A DNA stretch of 64,000 nt from Ignelater luminosus (GCA_011009095.1 VTPC01001058.1:153322-217321), one strand, 5' to 3'. Counted from the stretch's first letter, positions 40,299 through 53,279 are shown. Numbers and translations: made by a program. The notes: generated by a model from the sequence alone, not told the origin.

Positions 40299-40550
40299 CT
40301 GTAATTCATAATTGAATATTTAAAATTCAGATATCAATTTTTTCCTATAAACAAAGAAATTTGAATAATATCCAACAATCTAAATAGACCAAACTAAAAT
40401 AATATTGCCCATAGGATTTTTTATCTGTGATGTGCACATTGTAGCTGCACACCACCTAACGTGAAGGGTTACATTTATATGAAAACAAAGAAACATAACA
40501 TAACAATACGCTAATTGGCAATGATTGAATGCTTACGAGATTAAAGAGAT
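40299..40550 (-). promoter_or_regulatory. Probable 5'UTR intron and TOP-like start of RpS27A
   Basis: On the minus strand a strong acceptor (TGAATTACAG) ends at 40299, thirteen bases upstream of the ATG, and a donor (TCTC-GTAAGC) begins at 40536. The sequence just before the donor is pyrimidine-rich (ATCTCTTTAATCTC), like the terminal oligopyrimidine start of ribosomal-protein mRNAs. Inferred from sequence only. Confidence 0.45.
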
Positions 40551-40576
40551 ATTGGAAAACTAAAACCACCTTTCTG

Positions 40577-41240
40577 TTGCACTTTTTGTGCTCTATTAAA
40601 ATACGCTAACAAAATTTCTGTACGTTTCAGTTTCGAGTTACCATTATCATTCTCATTTTTTAATATAGGCGGAAAAACAATTGAAAATTGTTTTGAATAG
40701 CTCTTGTTGTCACGATTCTAAGGATGTAAACATGATAGGGTTATTTTGATTTTTTATGCTATAAATTAGTTTTCTGTGTAAGCTTTTAATTTGTAATTAT
40801 TAATTCATTAGTATAAAATTATCTACTGCAAAAGCTGCCTTAATAATAGCTTATAACATACATATTTAAGAAAAAAAAAATTGAACATAAGAATTTCATT
40901 CTGGCTCACACTGTATGATTAGTTAATACAACTTACAAATAAGGAGATGCATGAAAGAATTTGCTTTTATTTCTCAAAAAAAGAATATTGTAGTTTTCAC
41001 AGTCTGCTTTTGTTTAACAGAAATCAAGTCCTTTTACACAAAAACAGACATTAATTTATAGCATAAAAAATCAAAATAACCCTATCATGTCTACATCATT
41101 AAAATCATGACAAGAACTATCCAAAACAATTTTCAATTGTTTTTCCACCTATTTAAAAAAATTAGGTTGATGATGGTTGCCTGAAACTGAAACGCACAGC
41201 AATTTTGTTAGCGTATTTTAATAGAGCACACTGAACACAC
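40577..41240. mobile_element. Foldback/MITE-like element upstream of RpS27A
   Basis: About 200 bases at each end are inverted copies: GTGCTCTATTAAAATACGCT at 40589 against its complement near 41,230, then AACAATTGAAAATTGTTTTG and AACATGATAGGGTTATTTTG with counterparts near 41,130 and 41,080. The centre (about 40790-41040) is unrelated. Total about 660 bp. The left end lies only some tens of bases from the predicted RpS27A transcription start. Confidence 0.65.
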
Positions 41241-41709
41241 CTATTATTATTGTAAGAAATAAAACAATAACAAACTTGGTTGTTTATGCTGACTAGCAGC
41301 AATATTAAGTTTTACTTCGCATTTTTAAAAGTAATTTTGTATTATTAGTATGATTTCCATGATTAAAATAAGAAATTTATTAATTTTAAATAATCATAAA
41401 GTTCGTTGAGCTTAACATCGTTTTAATGCAAACAATGCAAATATGCACAAACCATTCATGCTTTTAACATTGCAACCAGGTGTTTGATAGTCTATCTACA
41501 TCCAAAGTTTAGTAATGTGTCACATACTGAAACTCGAGTTTTAACATACACATTAACAAACTTAATCGTTACAAGCAACCTTTAATTTACATGCCGGCTT
41601 AAAGAGAACCTGCGTAGAATCTAGAAAACATACAATAAATTCAAAGAAAAATCACAATCATGTTATACAACTTTATTTAACAAAAAGAAAAACTACAACT
41701 AAAATTAGA
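41241..41709. other. 3' flank of NSA2
   Basis: AT-rich. Minus-strand AATAAA-like signals (TTTATTT on the plus strand, near 41,672) lie shortly after the NSA2 stop and are good candidates for its polyadenylation site. Confidence 0.4.
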
Positions 41710-42489
41710 TTACACGAGAAGTACTGCATTAATACAACCATCATTTTCTGGATTATTCGTGACTTGTGCATACTTTCCCCAAACTACTTTACCAGCCTGT
41801 GTAACTAAACCAAGCTCTGAAATGTTTACTTCAATAACTGTTCCTTTGGTAATGACTCCTAGACTTGTAAACATAGGTGAACTAGGATTTTTCTTCACAC
41901 CAATAATTGGCAAATAAAATGTAGCTTTCAATTCAGGATGTGTTACATGTGCCTTCTTAAACCTTAAAGCCATTGGTCTGATGAAACGTTCAAACTTTGG
42001 TGGTTTCCTTGTAAATCCTTCTCCAACATATGTAACTTTTGTAACCATTCTTTTCCACGCTTTTCTTTTTGATTTTCCCGATTTAATTACTTTTAAAACT
42101 TCAGAATCGGCCTGTGCACGTACTTTAGGTATTGGAACATCCCACTTTCCAGCCTTTTCTTTTCGTTTTTGTTTGATCATATTAGATAATACTTTTGCTC
42201 GAGACTGTACATCTCTGTCTAATAAATAAACCGGTAAAGCACCTTCTGCAACCTTCTCAGTAGTTTTCTTAGTTTTCTTTTCTTCATGGGCTTGGATTTT
42301 CTTTTTCATTTGTATCTTTTCATTTCGACGTTGTTTGTTAAAGATCTTTGCTTTTATACCACGAAGAGATCTTGCGACTTGTGAACGTTTATGTGGTTCT
42401 CGAGCTTCCTTCTTCCTTTTACGTTCTTCATAATCGAGACGTCTACCGTAGAGTTTACGATGACGTTCAATGTATTCGTTCTGCGGCAT
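41710..42489 (-). CDS. NSA2: Ribosome biogenesis protein NSA2 (TINP1)
   Basis: 259 residues in a single coding exon, the usual family length. NSA2 belongs to the eS8 superfamily and is a nuclear assembly factor of pre-60S particles needed for 27SB rRNA processing. Seen: the conserved start [20 protein letters not shown], a strongly basic N-terminal third with nuclear-localisation-like runs, the middle block [59 protein letters not shown], and the C-terminal beta-rich eS8-like part ending CINAVLLV. No breaks or odd substitutions. The neighbouring RpS27A is on the same strand but is transcribed separately. Confidence 0.97.
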   Translation of the reverse strand: MPQNEYIERHRKLYGRRLDYEERKRKKEAREPHKRSQVARSLRGIKAKIFNKQRRNEKIQMKKKIQAHEEKKTKKTTEKVAEGALPVYLLDRDVQSRAKVLSNMIKQKRKEKAGKWDVPIPKVRAQADSEVLKVIKSGKSKRKAWKRMVTKVTYVGEGFTRKPPKFERFIRPMALRFKKAHVTHPELKATFYLPIIGVKKNPSSPMFTSLGVITKGTVIEVNISELGLVTQAGKVVWGKYAQVTNNPENDGCINAVLLV

Positions 42490-42650
42490 GATGAATTTCT
42501 TTTATTGCTAAAATGCAAAAATAAAATTACTAAAGTGGACAGCCATATTCAAATTATGATGCAAAAACATCTCTTTGAATATGACCCCACAAATACAACT
42601 AAAATTACATTGCATTTTATCATCACTTACTTACCTTCCACAATTATTAA
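42490..42650 (-). promoter_or_regulatory. Probable 5'UTR intron of NSA2
   Basis: Minus strand: donor GGAAG-GTAAGTAAG at 42634 and acceptor TTTTGCATTTTAG ending at 42508 define a 127-bp intron. A 17-base untranslated leader remains before the ATG. The first exon would be non-coding and start somewhat above 42,635. Both sites are close to consensus, but there is no transcript evidence. Confidence 0.5.
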
Positions 42651-42659
42651 GATCTTCAA

Positions 42660-43985
42660 ATAGTCATATTCATAGAGATTTTTTATACGATCAACACATT
42701 CACAAAAAAAATCTAAATTTAATCTAAACTTCTGTACTTTTTATGTGGAAAAAGGTTAAAAAGATTTAACCATGTGGTCCAGGGACAACGTGTAAATAAT
42801 GATATGTGAATATAAAAAAGCATATCTAAATGGTTTAAAATAAATCTAGTTCCCCAATAATATTATTAAAACGTAATAGTTTTTAAAAATATAAATATTA
42901 CTTATAGTAAAACTAAAAATAATGAAAATACAAATATAATTACCTTCTACTCCACCATTACACGCCGAGAAAAGAACACGAATCTGACGTACAGGATATA
43001 GATAAACAGAGATAGATAATACAGTATTTTGACAGTATTTCCGTTTGCGCAGAAACTTCCCCCACTTCAAATCTTCCAAATGTATTTACAATAATAAAGT
43101 AGGCTAGAAACTAAATAAGAATGCCCATAATATTTTCTTATTATATCCTGTATAACATTTCTATTAAATTATTTTATAGAATCTACTTAGCATTTCCAAT
43201 TTAACCCATTTAATGTAACAAACTTTAAATTAAGCGGGAATATGTGCTGACAAAATATCCCTTCCAACCGCCAAGTAAAATTTAAATTCTGTCTAAAGTA
43301 TCGCCTGTTTCTGCTGCTTTATAAATTTCTGTTTTACCATGTTTGATTTTACCGGACCAAGTTTGTTTCAAAAAGAGTTATTAGAGAGTTTGAGCAAATT
43401 CACGTTAGACATCCCGTTAATGATAAAGTCACGTGACCAAATACGGTAAAAGTTTAGCGGGCATGTAACATTTGAAGAGTTTGAGCAAACAACCGACAAT
43501 ATACCAACATTGATGGAACCTAACATAATCTGTTATTTAAGAAAACACGTTTGTAATTTATTCATTTATTATTAATAAATTAGTAACAGTAAAAATATCA
43601 TTAAAATGTACATGCTGGAAGTACATGCCACAACTTACTAACCTCACAAAAGTTACCGTATACGATATTCGCTCCGATAAACTTTAACGTTACGATAATG
43701 TTCTGAGCATGCATAGTTGTCACAAAATAACGTTATCGTAAAGCGTAAAGTGTGCTCAAATTCTCTATTATAGAATTTAAAAACGTAAAGCGCAAAAGAT
43801 ATTATTCGAATTTTGAAATTCAAGCTAAAAATGATACAATATGCAAAAAAGATGTAATATTGCAATTTATAGATAATTTATAGATTATTTGATAATGTGT
43901 CCTGAACTTATTATATGAACCATGAAAACAGCTGCTTTGATACCAAGTGCCCCATATGACAACCCTGGCAAACTGTTACGTTTCT
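42660..43985. other. Intergenic upstream of NSA2
   Basis: No gene recognised. AT-rich with no clear repeat pair. The NSA2 promoter should lie in the first few hundred bases. Confidence 0.35.
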
Positions 43986-43993
43986 GTCTAGAC

Positions 43994-44301
43994 CAGTGAT
44001 TCTCAACCACTATGCCGCGGCACTTCAGTGTGCCGCGAGATTTTTGAAATGTGCCACCACTACGAATACCCATACATAAGCGACGTCAGACAAGTAGTTC
44101 GATTGGTTCTACCTTCGTAGCGGGGACTGACTGAACCCATGCGCATGACTTTTACAGTTCTGAACTGGTTTTAGATTTAACCCAAACAAAGCTATATACT
44201 AGTTTAGTAAAATTCTTTTAAATCTATCTTATCGTTAGTGTGCCGACAAATTTTTAAATTATTAAAAGTATACCGTGACGAAAAAAGGTTGAGAATCACT
44301 G
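43994..44301. mobile_element. hAT MITE with perfect 8-bp target duplication
   Basis: 308 bp with 15-bp perfect TIRs CAGTGATTCTCAACC and the duplication GTCTAGAC on both sides (43986-43993, 44302-44309). Inside is the motif GCCGCGGCAC...GTGCCGCGAG, familiar from hAT elements with CAGTG-TTCTCAACC ends in many animals. No transposase. Confidence 0.9.
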
Positions 44302-44309
44302 GTCTAGAC

Positions 44310-46762
44310 ATATACTTTGGTCTATGAATCACAAAACCACAGACAATAAATTGAAATAGACTTATTTATTTAGAATCAGTTGGATTACTTCCCTTATATT
44401 TTGTCTTCCACTTCAAGAAACTCGCGGTCTATGCGCAGAGCACTATTTTCTGTCCAGAAGTAGAGGGGTAAAAAACCTAACCTTAACCTTCAAAGAAATA
44501 ATCTCATAAAAGCTTGTATTATTTAAGTGAAATCAACTTGCATATTCTGTAAGTGAATTAGTGAAATTGTTCAGTGTTGGTAAGTTAAATTAGTTGTGAA
44601 ATTTGAATATCAATTGCATATATAACCTCCCCTACAAGCGCGCGGTCTATAGTTTAGCGTGCGCAGACCGAAAACCAGGAACACGAAATATCAAAAGAAC
44701 CGCTCTGAGTGATCCAACTGATTCTGTATGGTATAAACTGTGATCATACTCATAAAACACTAGTGAATTGTATGGGTTTTATTATTCACTGGCGGTGTTT
44801 TGTTAGTTGCTTATTTATAGATATAAACGAAATAGAAATTGTTATAATCTCAAACTATTTATTGTTAGAAAAAAAAATTGGACATCGTCTTTAAGCGATC
44901 CTTGTATTCCAGGTCTAAAACTCTCTTTGTGAAGATTGTTTACTTTCATTGACTTCTACATATTCAAGAATTTGGACATCGCCTCCCTCAGGGGAATTCA
45001 CCTCCAGATCTTCCTCAGAAGTGTTAGAATCGTAGATAAAACATTGTATTCGACTCGCACATAGTGGGCATTATTCACTCGGATGATTTACACACTCGCC
45101 TTCGGCTCGTATATAAACTTCATCTTTTTGAATAATAGCTTACATTATGTGCTCGTTGAGTAATATACTATTAAAGCAACTTATAATAAACAAAAAAATA
45201 TGTATCTATGGCATTTCAAATAATGTTAATTCTATACAGGATTTGCATACACAGTATTTTGGTATTTTCTAAAGTAATATCTGTTTAATAATATTAAAAG
45301 TAATAATGAAAAATATAATAATAATAAACTAAAAATATAAAAATAAAATTCAGCAGCGAGATTTCAAATTGTAATAAATGTCAAACAAATGTCCAACTGT
45401 GTGTATATCATTTGTAAAATGTTACTAGAAAAGGCACTAAATACTACAATGTTTTTAGGAGTGGTAGTAATCAATATTCAATCTTCAATCTTCCAAAAGC
45501 GCACGAAAAGAATGCAATGATACGACAGAGTACAAAAAGCAATCGATTCTTCTATTTTATCGTATTGCATCGCGTGATTGCATTGCATTTGGGCAGAGTT
45601 CTATCACTGGTGTAATCTCTAGCGTCGCCGCTCGTTTGTGTTCTGTGGTTGTTATAAGTGGTATGTTTGTGGTTATAAGCGTTATAAGCAGTGTTGCCAG
45701 GTAAGCGATTTTTCCGTCAAGTCTGGATTATTTAAAAGTGGCTTAGCGGTGAAAATTCATTGTTTACCGCTTAGCGGAAAACCTAGCTTTTTAAAAAATT
45801 ATGAGCCAGAAAACCAGCGAATTCTAAGTTTTCCTGCTCATATAATATTATTACCCACAAAATCTAACCTAATTAGGTAAACTACGGCATTTCAGAAATT
45901 GAGGATTTTTATTCTTATATTCCCTTCTAGTAATAAAATATTCTTCGACACTTCACACAGCTTCGAAAATGCACTAAATTAAATTTTTGCTAATCCTTTA
46001 CCAGAAAGATTAGCTGAATTATATTTTCAAGGTAAACTTTGCCCTGCAGAACCTACAAAGTTATTTATGACTTCCTGTTTATTACAGTGAAAAAAGAAGC
46101 TAACTCATTTTAGAAGGTACAGATAACTTTTGCCACTTATTAGTTCCTATTTTTTGAACAATTTTTAAATTTTATTTTTTCGGGAATTAGCTAATCTTTT
46201 TAATTAATCTTTAATCTTTATACTAGTTATCTTTTCTATATAAAAGTTAGCGCACTTTCAATGCCAGTTTGTTAAATCATAAATCGTAGATATCAAATTG
46301 TGCTTAAATGCAATCTCGTTTGGAACATATTAAATTTTATTAGATAAAAAAATGTTTTTATATTAAAAAGAAATGAATAAAAATAATTTGTAAATAACAC
46401 ATATTTGATGGGAAATGTGGATAATCGCATCATTCTTGGTAAAATTAATCAGGTATGTAGAATTCTTTAAAAATAGCTTTTGATAGTTTATGGATTATTT
46501 ATTCTAATTTTTCTTAATATAAAATTTTTGGATTTAGATTTTGACGGTTTCTAGCTTATTTGAATAATCACTTTCGCGGAATAGCGCAGCTGCGACCTGG
46601 CAACACTACTTGTCAGTGTCGTCACTCGTCAGTGTTCTGTGGGCCTTGTGAAAAGTGGTGAAAAGCCGGGGTTATATTTGTATGTATTTTGTGTTCAGGT
46701 TCAAGTTGATAGTGATCTGATCGAATTGCGATTTTTATCTTAAATACTTAATTAAAACCAAC
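44310..46762. other. Intergenic upstream of cyclin K
   Basis: No coding gene. Two features stand out. An inverted pair CAGTGTTGCCAGGT at 45689 and ACCTGGCAACACT at 46595-46607 brackets 0.9 kb and resembles hAT-type ends, but the flanking 8-mers do not match. In addition 45617-45662 and 46614-46659 form a diverged direct repeat (both with GTGTTCTGTGG). The cyclin K promoter and any 5'UTR exon should lie here. Confidence 0.4.
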
Positions 46763-49336
46763 ATGCCTTGCTGGTATTATGATAAAAAAGAACTGAGAAA
46801 TACACCCTCAGCTCTAGACAATATTGAGTATGATACTGAGATGCGATATAGAAAAGAAGGTAATTTGCAAGAAGTATTGTTTATGTGTTTTATGCTGTAA
46901 CTTATAATTTTAAGGCGCAAGATTCATCATTGATACTGGCTCAAAAATGGATCTTGGCTATAACACAACTGCCACTGGTGTAGTTTATTTTCATAGATTT
47001 TACATGTTTCATTCATTTAGACAATTCCCACGTTATGTGACTGCATGTTGCTGTTTGTTCCTCGCTGGTAAGGTTGAAGAAACTCCAAAAAAATGTAAAG
47101 ATATTATCAAGACTGCGCGTAGTTTACTAAGTGATGCCAAATTTGCCACATTTGGTGAGGATCCTAAAGAGGAGGTAAGGTATTGCTTCATCTTAATTTT
47201 GAAAGTTTTATAAGATTTAAATAGCTATAGATAGCTACATTATAGATAGCATTAGACCATTTTCTAATATTAGGTAATATCTACACTCTATTTGAAATCT
47301 ATCCATCGAAAAAATTGTACTAAATTCCTTAGACCCACCTTTACAATTGGATAACTTTATCGAAGGTATTATTGCCATGGATACAACTGTTGTTTGTCAT
47401 TGTCTCAATTGTATCCTTGGCAATAATAACTTTGTTAAGGTTATCCAACGATTGTAAAAGTGGGCCTTAATTAATGAAGTACATAACCTTGACATATTCT
47501 TGGTATAATCAAAGTCATTTAACAAAAAAATTGCGATGAATCCAGAAGCCTATGGTTCATGCATAACCGCTTAACCTTGTTGACGTTCCTATTGTTTGAA
47601 ATTTGAAATATAACCTGTGTTGAAAATATCAGTTTTTGTGATAATTATTATTTAAATGTATCTTTCTTTGGCACTAATACATAGAATATCTTGTTAAATT
47701 TCTTTATACAAATAAGTTATCTGATTTTTATGAAAAACAATAAGAATGTAAGGCTATGTTTTTTGTTTACCCTTTGAAGCAATCATATACTGGATGCGCT
47801 CTATAAGTGAAAGTGAAGAGGTTATGTTAGGTAATTAGGTTATTTGTCAATTTGTATTTTATGATGTGATGACCTGTGCACATGTGCAAGGCTAGTTTTA
47901 CACTTTGCTGTTGTAGCAAGATGGTAACTGTCACTTTTCTGAAACCCTTGGTGCATTCAATAGACTCGGCAATTTAGCTTTTAGCTTACTGAACAACATA
48001 ATCTATTGTGAAATGTCACTTTCATTTATCTTCTGCTGGAATGGACTAGCAGCTATTCTCATTGCTAAGTCCATTGAATGAACCTCCTAGCTGGAAAGAT
48101 TAAATCCAGCCTCCCTTTTATTAGTAGTACTAGTTACATAAATAAATTTTGAAGTTAAATTGATATCTATCTATGATGTTCTAATTGTAATTTTTTTCTT
48201 CATAGGTTATGACACTTGAGCGTATTCTACTTCAAACAATTAAATTTGATCTTCAAGTAGAACATCCATATAGTTATTTGATTCGATATGCAAAATGTTT
48301 AAAAGGAGATAAAGCGAAATTGCAAAAAATGGTTCAGATGGCATGGACTTTTGTGAACGACAGTTTATGTACCACCCTTGCCTTACAATGGGAACCAGAG
48401 ATAATTGCAGTAGCACTTATGTATCTTGCCGGAAAACTTAGTCAATTTGAAGTCATTGATTGGGTTGGACGTGTTAATAAACATTTACGTTGGTGGGATA
48501 TGTTTGTTGAAGATGTGACAATGGATCTCTTGGAAGATATTTGCCATCAGGTTTGTAAATCATTTTTTTTTAATTTTTAATAAATAGGAATAAGTAAGAT
48601 ACTTTGCATTCAAGAAAATAAAAATCTTTTCTTTTAATTTTGTTTGTTGGGATAAGTGCAAAGTTCTGCAGATTTTCAGTAACTTTTTTATATTTTTGTC
48701 AGTTCTGTTTAAAATACAGATGCATTCCAAACCAAAAAGAATTGATAACTTTGTTGGTGCCAGCAATTCAAAATTTCTTACTAGATGGATCTAAAAAGAA
48801 TTGACCATTTATTAATTTTTGCATTCATCCAACGATTAATAATAATAATAAATATAAAGATTTAAAACAATTTACAGGTTCTCGATCTTTATTCTCAACC
48901 AACACCCACAACAGCTCCCGATAGTCCTCCACTTCTTCCACGACCAGCTCAAACGACACAACCAAGTTCAAGTAAAACAGCAAATGGTCAAGAAAAAGAA
49001 AAACCTGAAGTTCCAGAGCCAAATCCTCCTAGTGTACCTGCAGTATCTATTCCAGACGTTCCTACTTACCCTTATCCTCCAAGCTTTACTACTACAGCAC
49101 CACATGCTAGTGCCTATCCACCTGCTTATACTAATCCCCCAGTAGTACCACCTACTCACATAGCTGCTCCACCTCCAGGGCCTCCTCCACCCCACATGGC
49201 TGGTCCTCCACCAGGTGTTCCTTTTACACCTTATGTTGCACCTCCTCATTATCCACCTGTCGTAGCTACTGGTCCATATTACGCTCCTACACCACCATCA
49301 CAACCTCATAGACCATATTATCCTCCACCCTCTTGA
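46763..49336 (+). CDS. CycK: Cyclin K (four exons)
   Basis: Exons 46763-46859, 46915-47174, 48206-48550 and 48878-49336; 386 residues, all GT-AG, phases consistent. Cyclin K activates CDK12 (and CDK13 where present), which phosphorylate the RNA polymerase II C-terminal domain during elongation; it acts in the nucleus. Seen: [20 protein letters not shown], first cyclin fold with [17 protein letters not shown] and [20 protein letters not shown], second fold with [40 protein letters not shown] and [14 protein letters not shown], ending [15 protein letters not shown] at about residue 240. The remaining 145 residues are proline-rich ([16 protein letters not shown]) and of low complexity, as in the family, but shorter than the vertebrate tail. 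Start by family match to the first ATG. Confidence 0.96.
47328..47470. mobile_element. Palindromic MITE in cyclin K intron 2
   Basis: About 143 bp. The arms TTAGACCCACCTTTACAATT and, read in reverse, TTAAGGCCCACTTTTACAAT continue inward through GATAAC and TATTATTGCCA(T/A)GGATACAA. Short central loop. No coding potential. The rest of this intron (47175-48205) is plain AT-rich sequence. Confidence 0.6.
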
Positions 49337-50596
49337 GACTTTTTGGAAGTGATAAGTTATTGATAAGACTTAATGTGACTTTATAGTTGTGTTTTGTATT
49401 AGTTTAATCTCGGACAGGTCAAAAATAATATACAGTATAGAGAAATTGATGTTATTAGAAGTTAAGAGAATTGATTATAATTCCTACATATTTTTGTAAA
49501 GTATGTAACAATGCTACGTTTAGTTTTAATTCTAATTTTGTTAATAACAGTTTGCTTTTAAATAAAACAAAAACATATTTGACTATAGTCTTTTTTTTGT
49601 GTTCAATAATATTTGTAGATGATTTCAATATGATTTTGTCATTGACATCATCGATTATTGAATTACCAAAAATGAGGATTTTGACCATTTACGAAAATCA
49701 AACTGGGTTAACCTGATTAGTCAAAGTTACCATGGAAGCAATAGGGGATGTGCAAAAAATTTAAATTAAAGAATATTAGTAATTTTCTTATTATTTTGTC
49801 TACTATTATACAGTAATGTCAAACTTTATGTTCTGCAACTTTTTGCAATTCTAATAGGCGTTAACTTCGATTTTAGGCATACACTAACTTTCTCTAATAG
49901 TTTCATTTTCATACAGCAATTGGTTAAAAATTTTTCCCAATTGTTTCAAACTTCTTGGACCACACTGTACATCATTGTAGTATGATTGCCAATTTTAAGG
50001 AAATTTTAGCGTAAAATGATACTATATCCTGGGAAAGACCCATACCCACAGTTCTTATAGACTATCATCATCAGCTGATAATTGATGCCAGGAAATATAC
50101 CGAGCATGTTGTTGACGATTAATAAATAAAATCAGAATAATTATGTGTAGAATAAACGATGACAGTATTTAATTCATAAAATCATCTTAAATAGTGAATT
50201 CTGTAATTTGGCAACAGCGATTGGTGTATTTCTTATATCGTGGGTATTAGATTACAGCCTACGAGGCAACCATAATAGTCTAAGAAGTGTGATCACTATC
50301 TACTATACAAAAAAAATTTCAATTTAATGAAAAACAATAGCAGTTGATACCAAATAACCTGATAATGACTGGGTGGTAGTGCTCTCGGTGCTACTCGCTT
50401 GGCACATACAATCTGACAATGATAAAGGAAGTAATCTGTAATCATCATGATCTCCAACTTTCTTTTGGAAAACATTCCTTGCTGTATCAATACAAATTTT
50501 AAATTTTTATTAACATCTCTTAACGTTATCACAAGTAACTTTACATATAATTATATAATTATTGACCCTGTTGATGTGGATATTTCAATTTTCTAA
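49337..50596. other. Intergenic between convergent CycK and CPQ
   Basis: Holds the two 3'UTRs, which face each other. An AATAAA at 49560-49565 (TTTAAATAAAACAAAA) may serve cyclin K. No gene or clear repeat is seen. Confidence 0.4.
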
Positions 50597-53279
50597 TTAA
50601 ACCTTATGTAAATAGTCTGTAGAGTTTCTGGGCATGTCAAAACTTAAATTTGCTACAATATAAGCTACAGAAGCCCATAATGCAGTTGCTTTATCTAATG
50701 CTTCTGGATTTTCTGCATCCATGGTATCAGCAGCAGAGTGATGGAACCAGAAGTAGCGTTCAGCTTCATTTAATAAACTTGCTCCAGGAATACCTTCTTG
50801 AAGCCATTCAGTCAAATCTGGAGCACCATCAGCAGGTTGTTGTAATTGTGTTGCATTTATCGTTGGGAATAAACTAAAAAAGAAAAAATATATTAAATCA
50901 CTGTTATACACAGTATATTTTGAAAACTAACTTCAGTATCTCTTGTAAAATACATCCCACATCAGGTATACCACTATATTTTAAGCCATGTGGCGTAAAA
51001 GTACCTTCATCTGACTCCATCACAAAATTTAGATTTTTCGTTTCATTTTTATGTGCTTTTACATATGCAAAAGCTCCAACTAATCCTTCTTCTTCAGCAG
51101 TCCATAAGATTGTTCTAGAAACTTTTTGTAGTTAAAGATTGTTTGTATTTTGATGTTATACTATTTTAATAATTTATATTAATGATGGTTGTTATAAAGC
51201 AAATAAAACACATTACACAAATTAATTTTAGGTAAATGTGAAGTTGAGAAATCTAAATTGGTATTAGTATTATTCAGTTTACCTTATTGTCCTTTTTGCT
51301 CTTAAACCTAATGCCTTGAGTATAACAGCAGAATTCCACGACAAAAATGCACCACCACCATCATCCATTGCACCTTGACCAACATCCCAACTATCCAGAT
51401 GTCCTGAAATAATAACAATTTTTTGGGGTTCACTATGTCCAACAATTTCTCCCACAGTATTTCTGGATGTTGCTGGTGGCAAATTCTTTGCTTCCATTTT
51501 CAGTTCAATAACAATTTTTTCTCCTCTTTCATACATTCTACGAAGCATGTTGGCATCTTCTACCGTAATACAAGCAGTTGGTATTTTGGTTATATTGTCA
51601 TTGTAATCTTGCCAACCAGTATGAGGTGTGTTCAAAGAAAATGGGGTTATTGAACGAACTAAGGTTGCCACTCCTCCATAACTTGCTGATGTGGATGCAG
51701 CATAATCTCGATATTGTACTGATATTCCATAACTCACATACTCTTGATCAAATACAACTATCTTTCCTTTTACCTAGGAAAAGACTATTGAATTACATTA
51801 TACTATTTAGAAAAAAGATAATTTAAAAAACTAGACATTTCTATCATTTTGTTTGTTTGAAAACTATAAATAATGAACACCATTCTGCACTTTTGTATAT
51901 GAATTCTTAGGTAATAGAATTTTAATGTGGTGTGACGTGTGATATAAAAAATGTTATAATACAGATAATAAAACTATAGGTAATATGATAATAAATAATT
52001 TTAATAGTTGCATCACATTTTGCATAAGTAAAGAAAATTTGTAAGGTAATACTGTATTTCTTATAATCAATTGTAACCAAAAGTTTATTACTCTATTTAT
52101 ATGTATACTCAAATTAAAATTCTTTATAAAATTTGCAAATTACTGTTGATCACTGTATCTGGTTCTATCTAATGAATTTTTATAGATTTCACAAGAGAAA
52201 TAAAAACAGTAATCTTTTATAATTTTTACGTATTATACTACAATAAAAATCAAATTCTAGAAATTTGAATTCCTAAATTAGCTCTTAATAAAGAAACTGA
52301 AAAGTTATTAAATAAGAGAATTTCAAGAATTTATACTGAGAATAAAAAGAAATACATAGGAACTCTAAACTGTTTATAAGCAGCAAATACAGATATTAAA
52401 TTTGCAATTTGATAAAAGTAAAGTATTAATAACTATAGGTATATTTCCTTTAAATAATAAATCCAAAAGATATATATTTATCAGCAGTACACATAGGAAA
52501 AACCCTAATTCTGAATTGTTTTCCTAATGAGAATTCTAGTTGAAATTCACACTAGATTTCCTATATTTATTATTCTAAGAAAGAAAACTATTGATTTTTA
52601 ATGTTTTTACAATAACAATCTATTTCCTAAATCTTATAACTGCAGTTAAAACGTTTTTAAAAATTTGGGCATGATAAAATAATTTTAGTTTATCAATAAT
52701 AAGTATAAAGATATTACAAACCTTCTTAGATATATTTTTTAATTCATCAAATGACTTTACAACTACTGCTTCAGCACGTATACCTTCAGGAGGGGTACCA
52801 ATGCTGCTTCCCAAACCTAACATTGCTAGTGATTGATATCTTGGTTCTAATAATGTGGCTGATTCTTTTCCTCTATAAGAGTATGAACAATATATTATCA
52901 ACATAAGAACTTGTTTGTAAAATAATAAAACATACCGTACCCAGTGTGGAACCTGCACTTTCTCACCATGAACGTTTTCCAAATTGAATTGGATTGATTT
53001 ATTTAACATATAATCTATTGCATTTTCAAGGTTTGATGAACCTGCTATTCTGTTACCAAATTTATCTATAAAATCTGCTAAATGATCATATGTTGTTCCT
53101 TTATATTTACCATAAACAGTTTCATTTATAATTTTTTCAACAACAGGTGCATAAGATGCAATTTCATCTTTGATTTTCTTAGGTAAATTACACTGTTCAA
53201 TTTCATTATTTGAAATATCACAAAATACTATTGTACACAATAGTAGTAAACAAATTGTTATCAACACATTTTCTGTCAT
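50597..53279 (-). CDS. CPQ: Carboxypeptidase Q (M28 metallopeptidase, five exons)
   Basis: Exons complement 53279-52936, 52872-52722, 51773-51283, 51114-50932, 50873-50597; 481 residues, phases consistent. CPQ (plasma glutamate carboxypeptidase) is a secreted or lysosomal di-zinc enzyme that cleaves dipeptides and C-terminal residues. Seen: signal peptide at residues 1-20 (VLITICLLLLCTIVFC), PHWVRGKESATLLEPRYQSL, GLGSSIGTPPEGIRAE and a PA-like insert. All zinc and catalytic residues are present: His290 (SGHLDSWD), Asp302 (GAMDDGGG), Glu336/Glu337 (WTAEEEG), Asp364 (VMESDEGTF), His434 (WFHHSAADT), at the same numbering I recall for the human enzyme. Several N-glycosylation sequons. Intron 2 is 948 bp and AT-rich, the others 63-168 bp or less. 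Intact and probably active. Confidence 0.96.

Noticed and set aside
45689-46607. hAT element bracketed by CAGTGTTGCCAGG
   Set aside because: The ends look right but the flanking 8-mers (GTTATAAG and ACTTGTCA) do not match and the right end lacks the terminal G, so it was not called as a bounded element.
49471-49716. Overlapping small frames on both strands after cyclin K
   Set aside because: AT-rich 3' flank; no conserved feature, and mutual overlap on both strands indicates chance.
52620-52720. C-terminal extension of carboxypeptidase Q exon 2
   Set aside because: The frame runs on past a GTTTGT donor after KNISKK; the family sequence continues in the exon at 51773, so the extension is intron.
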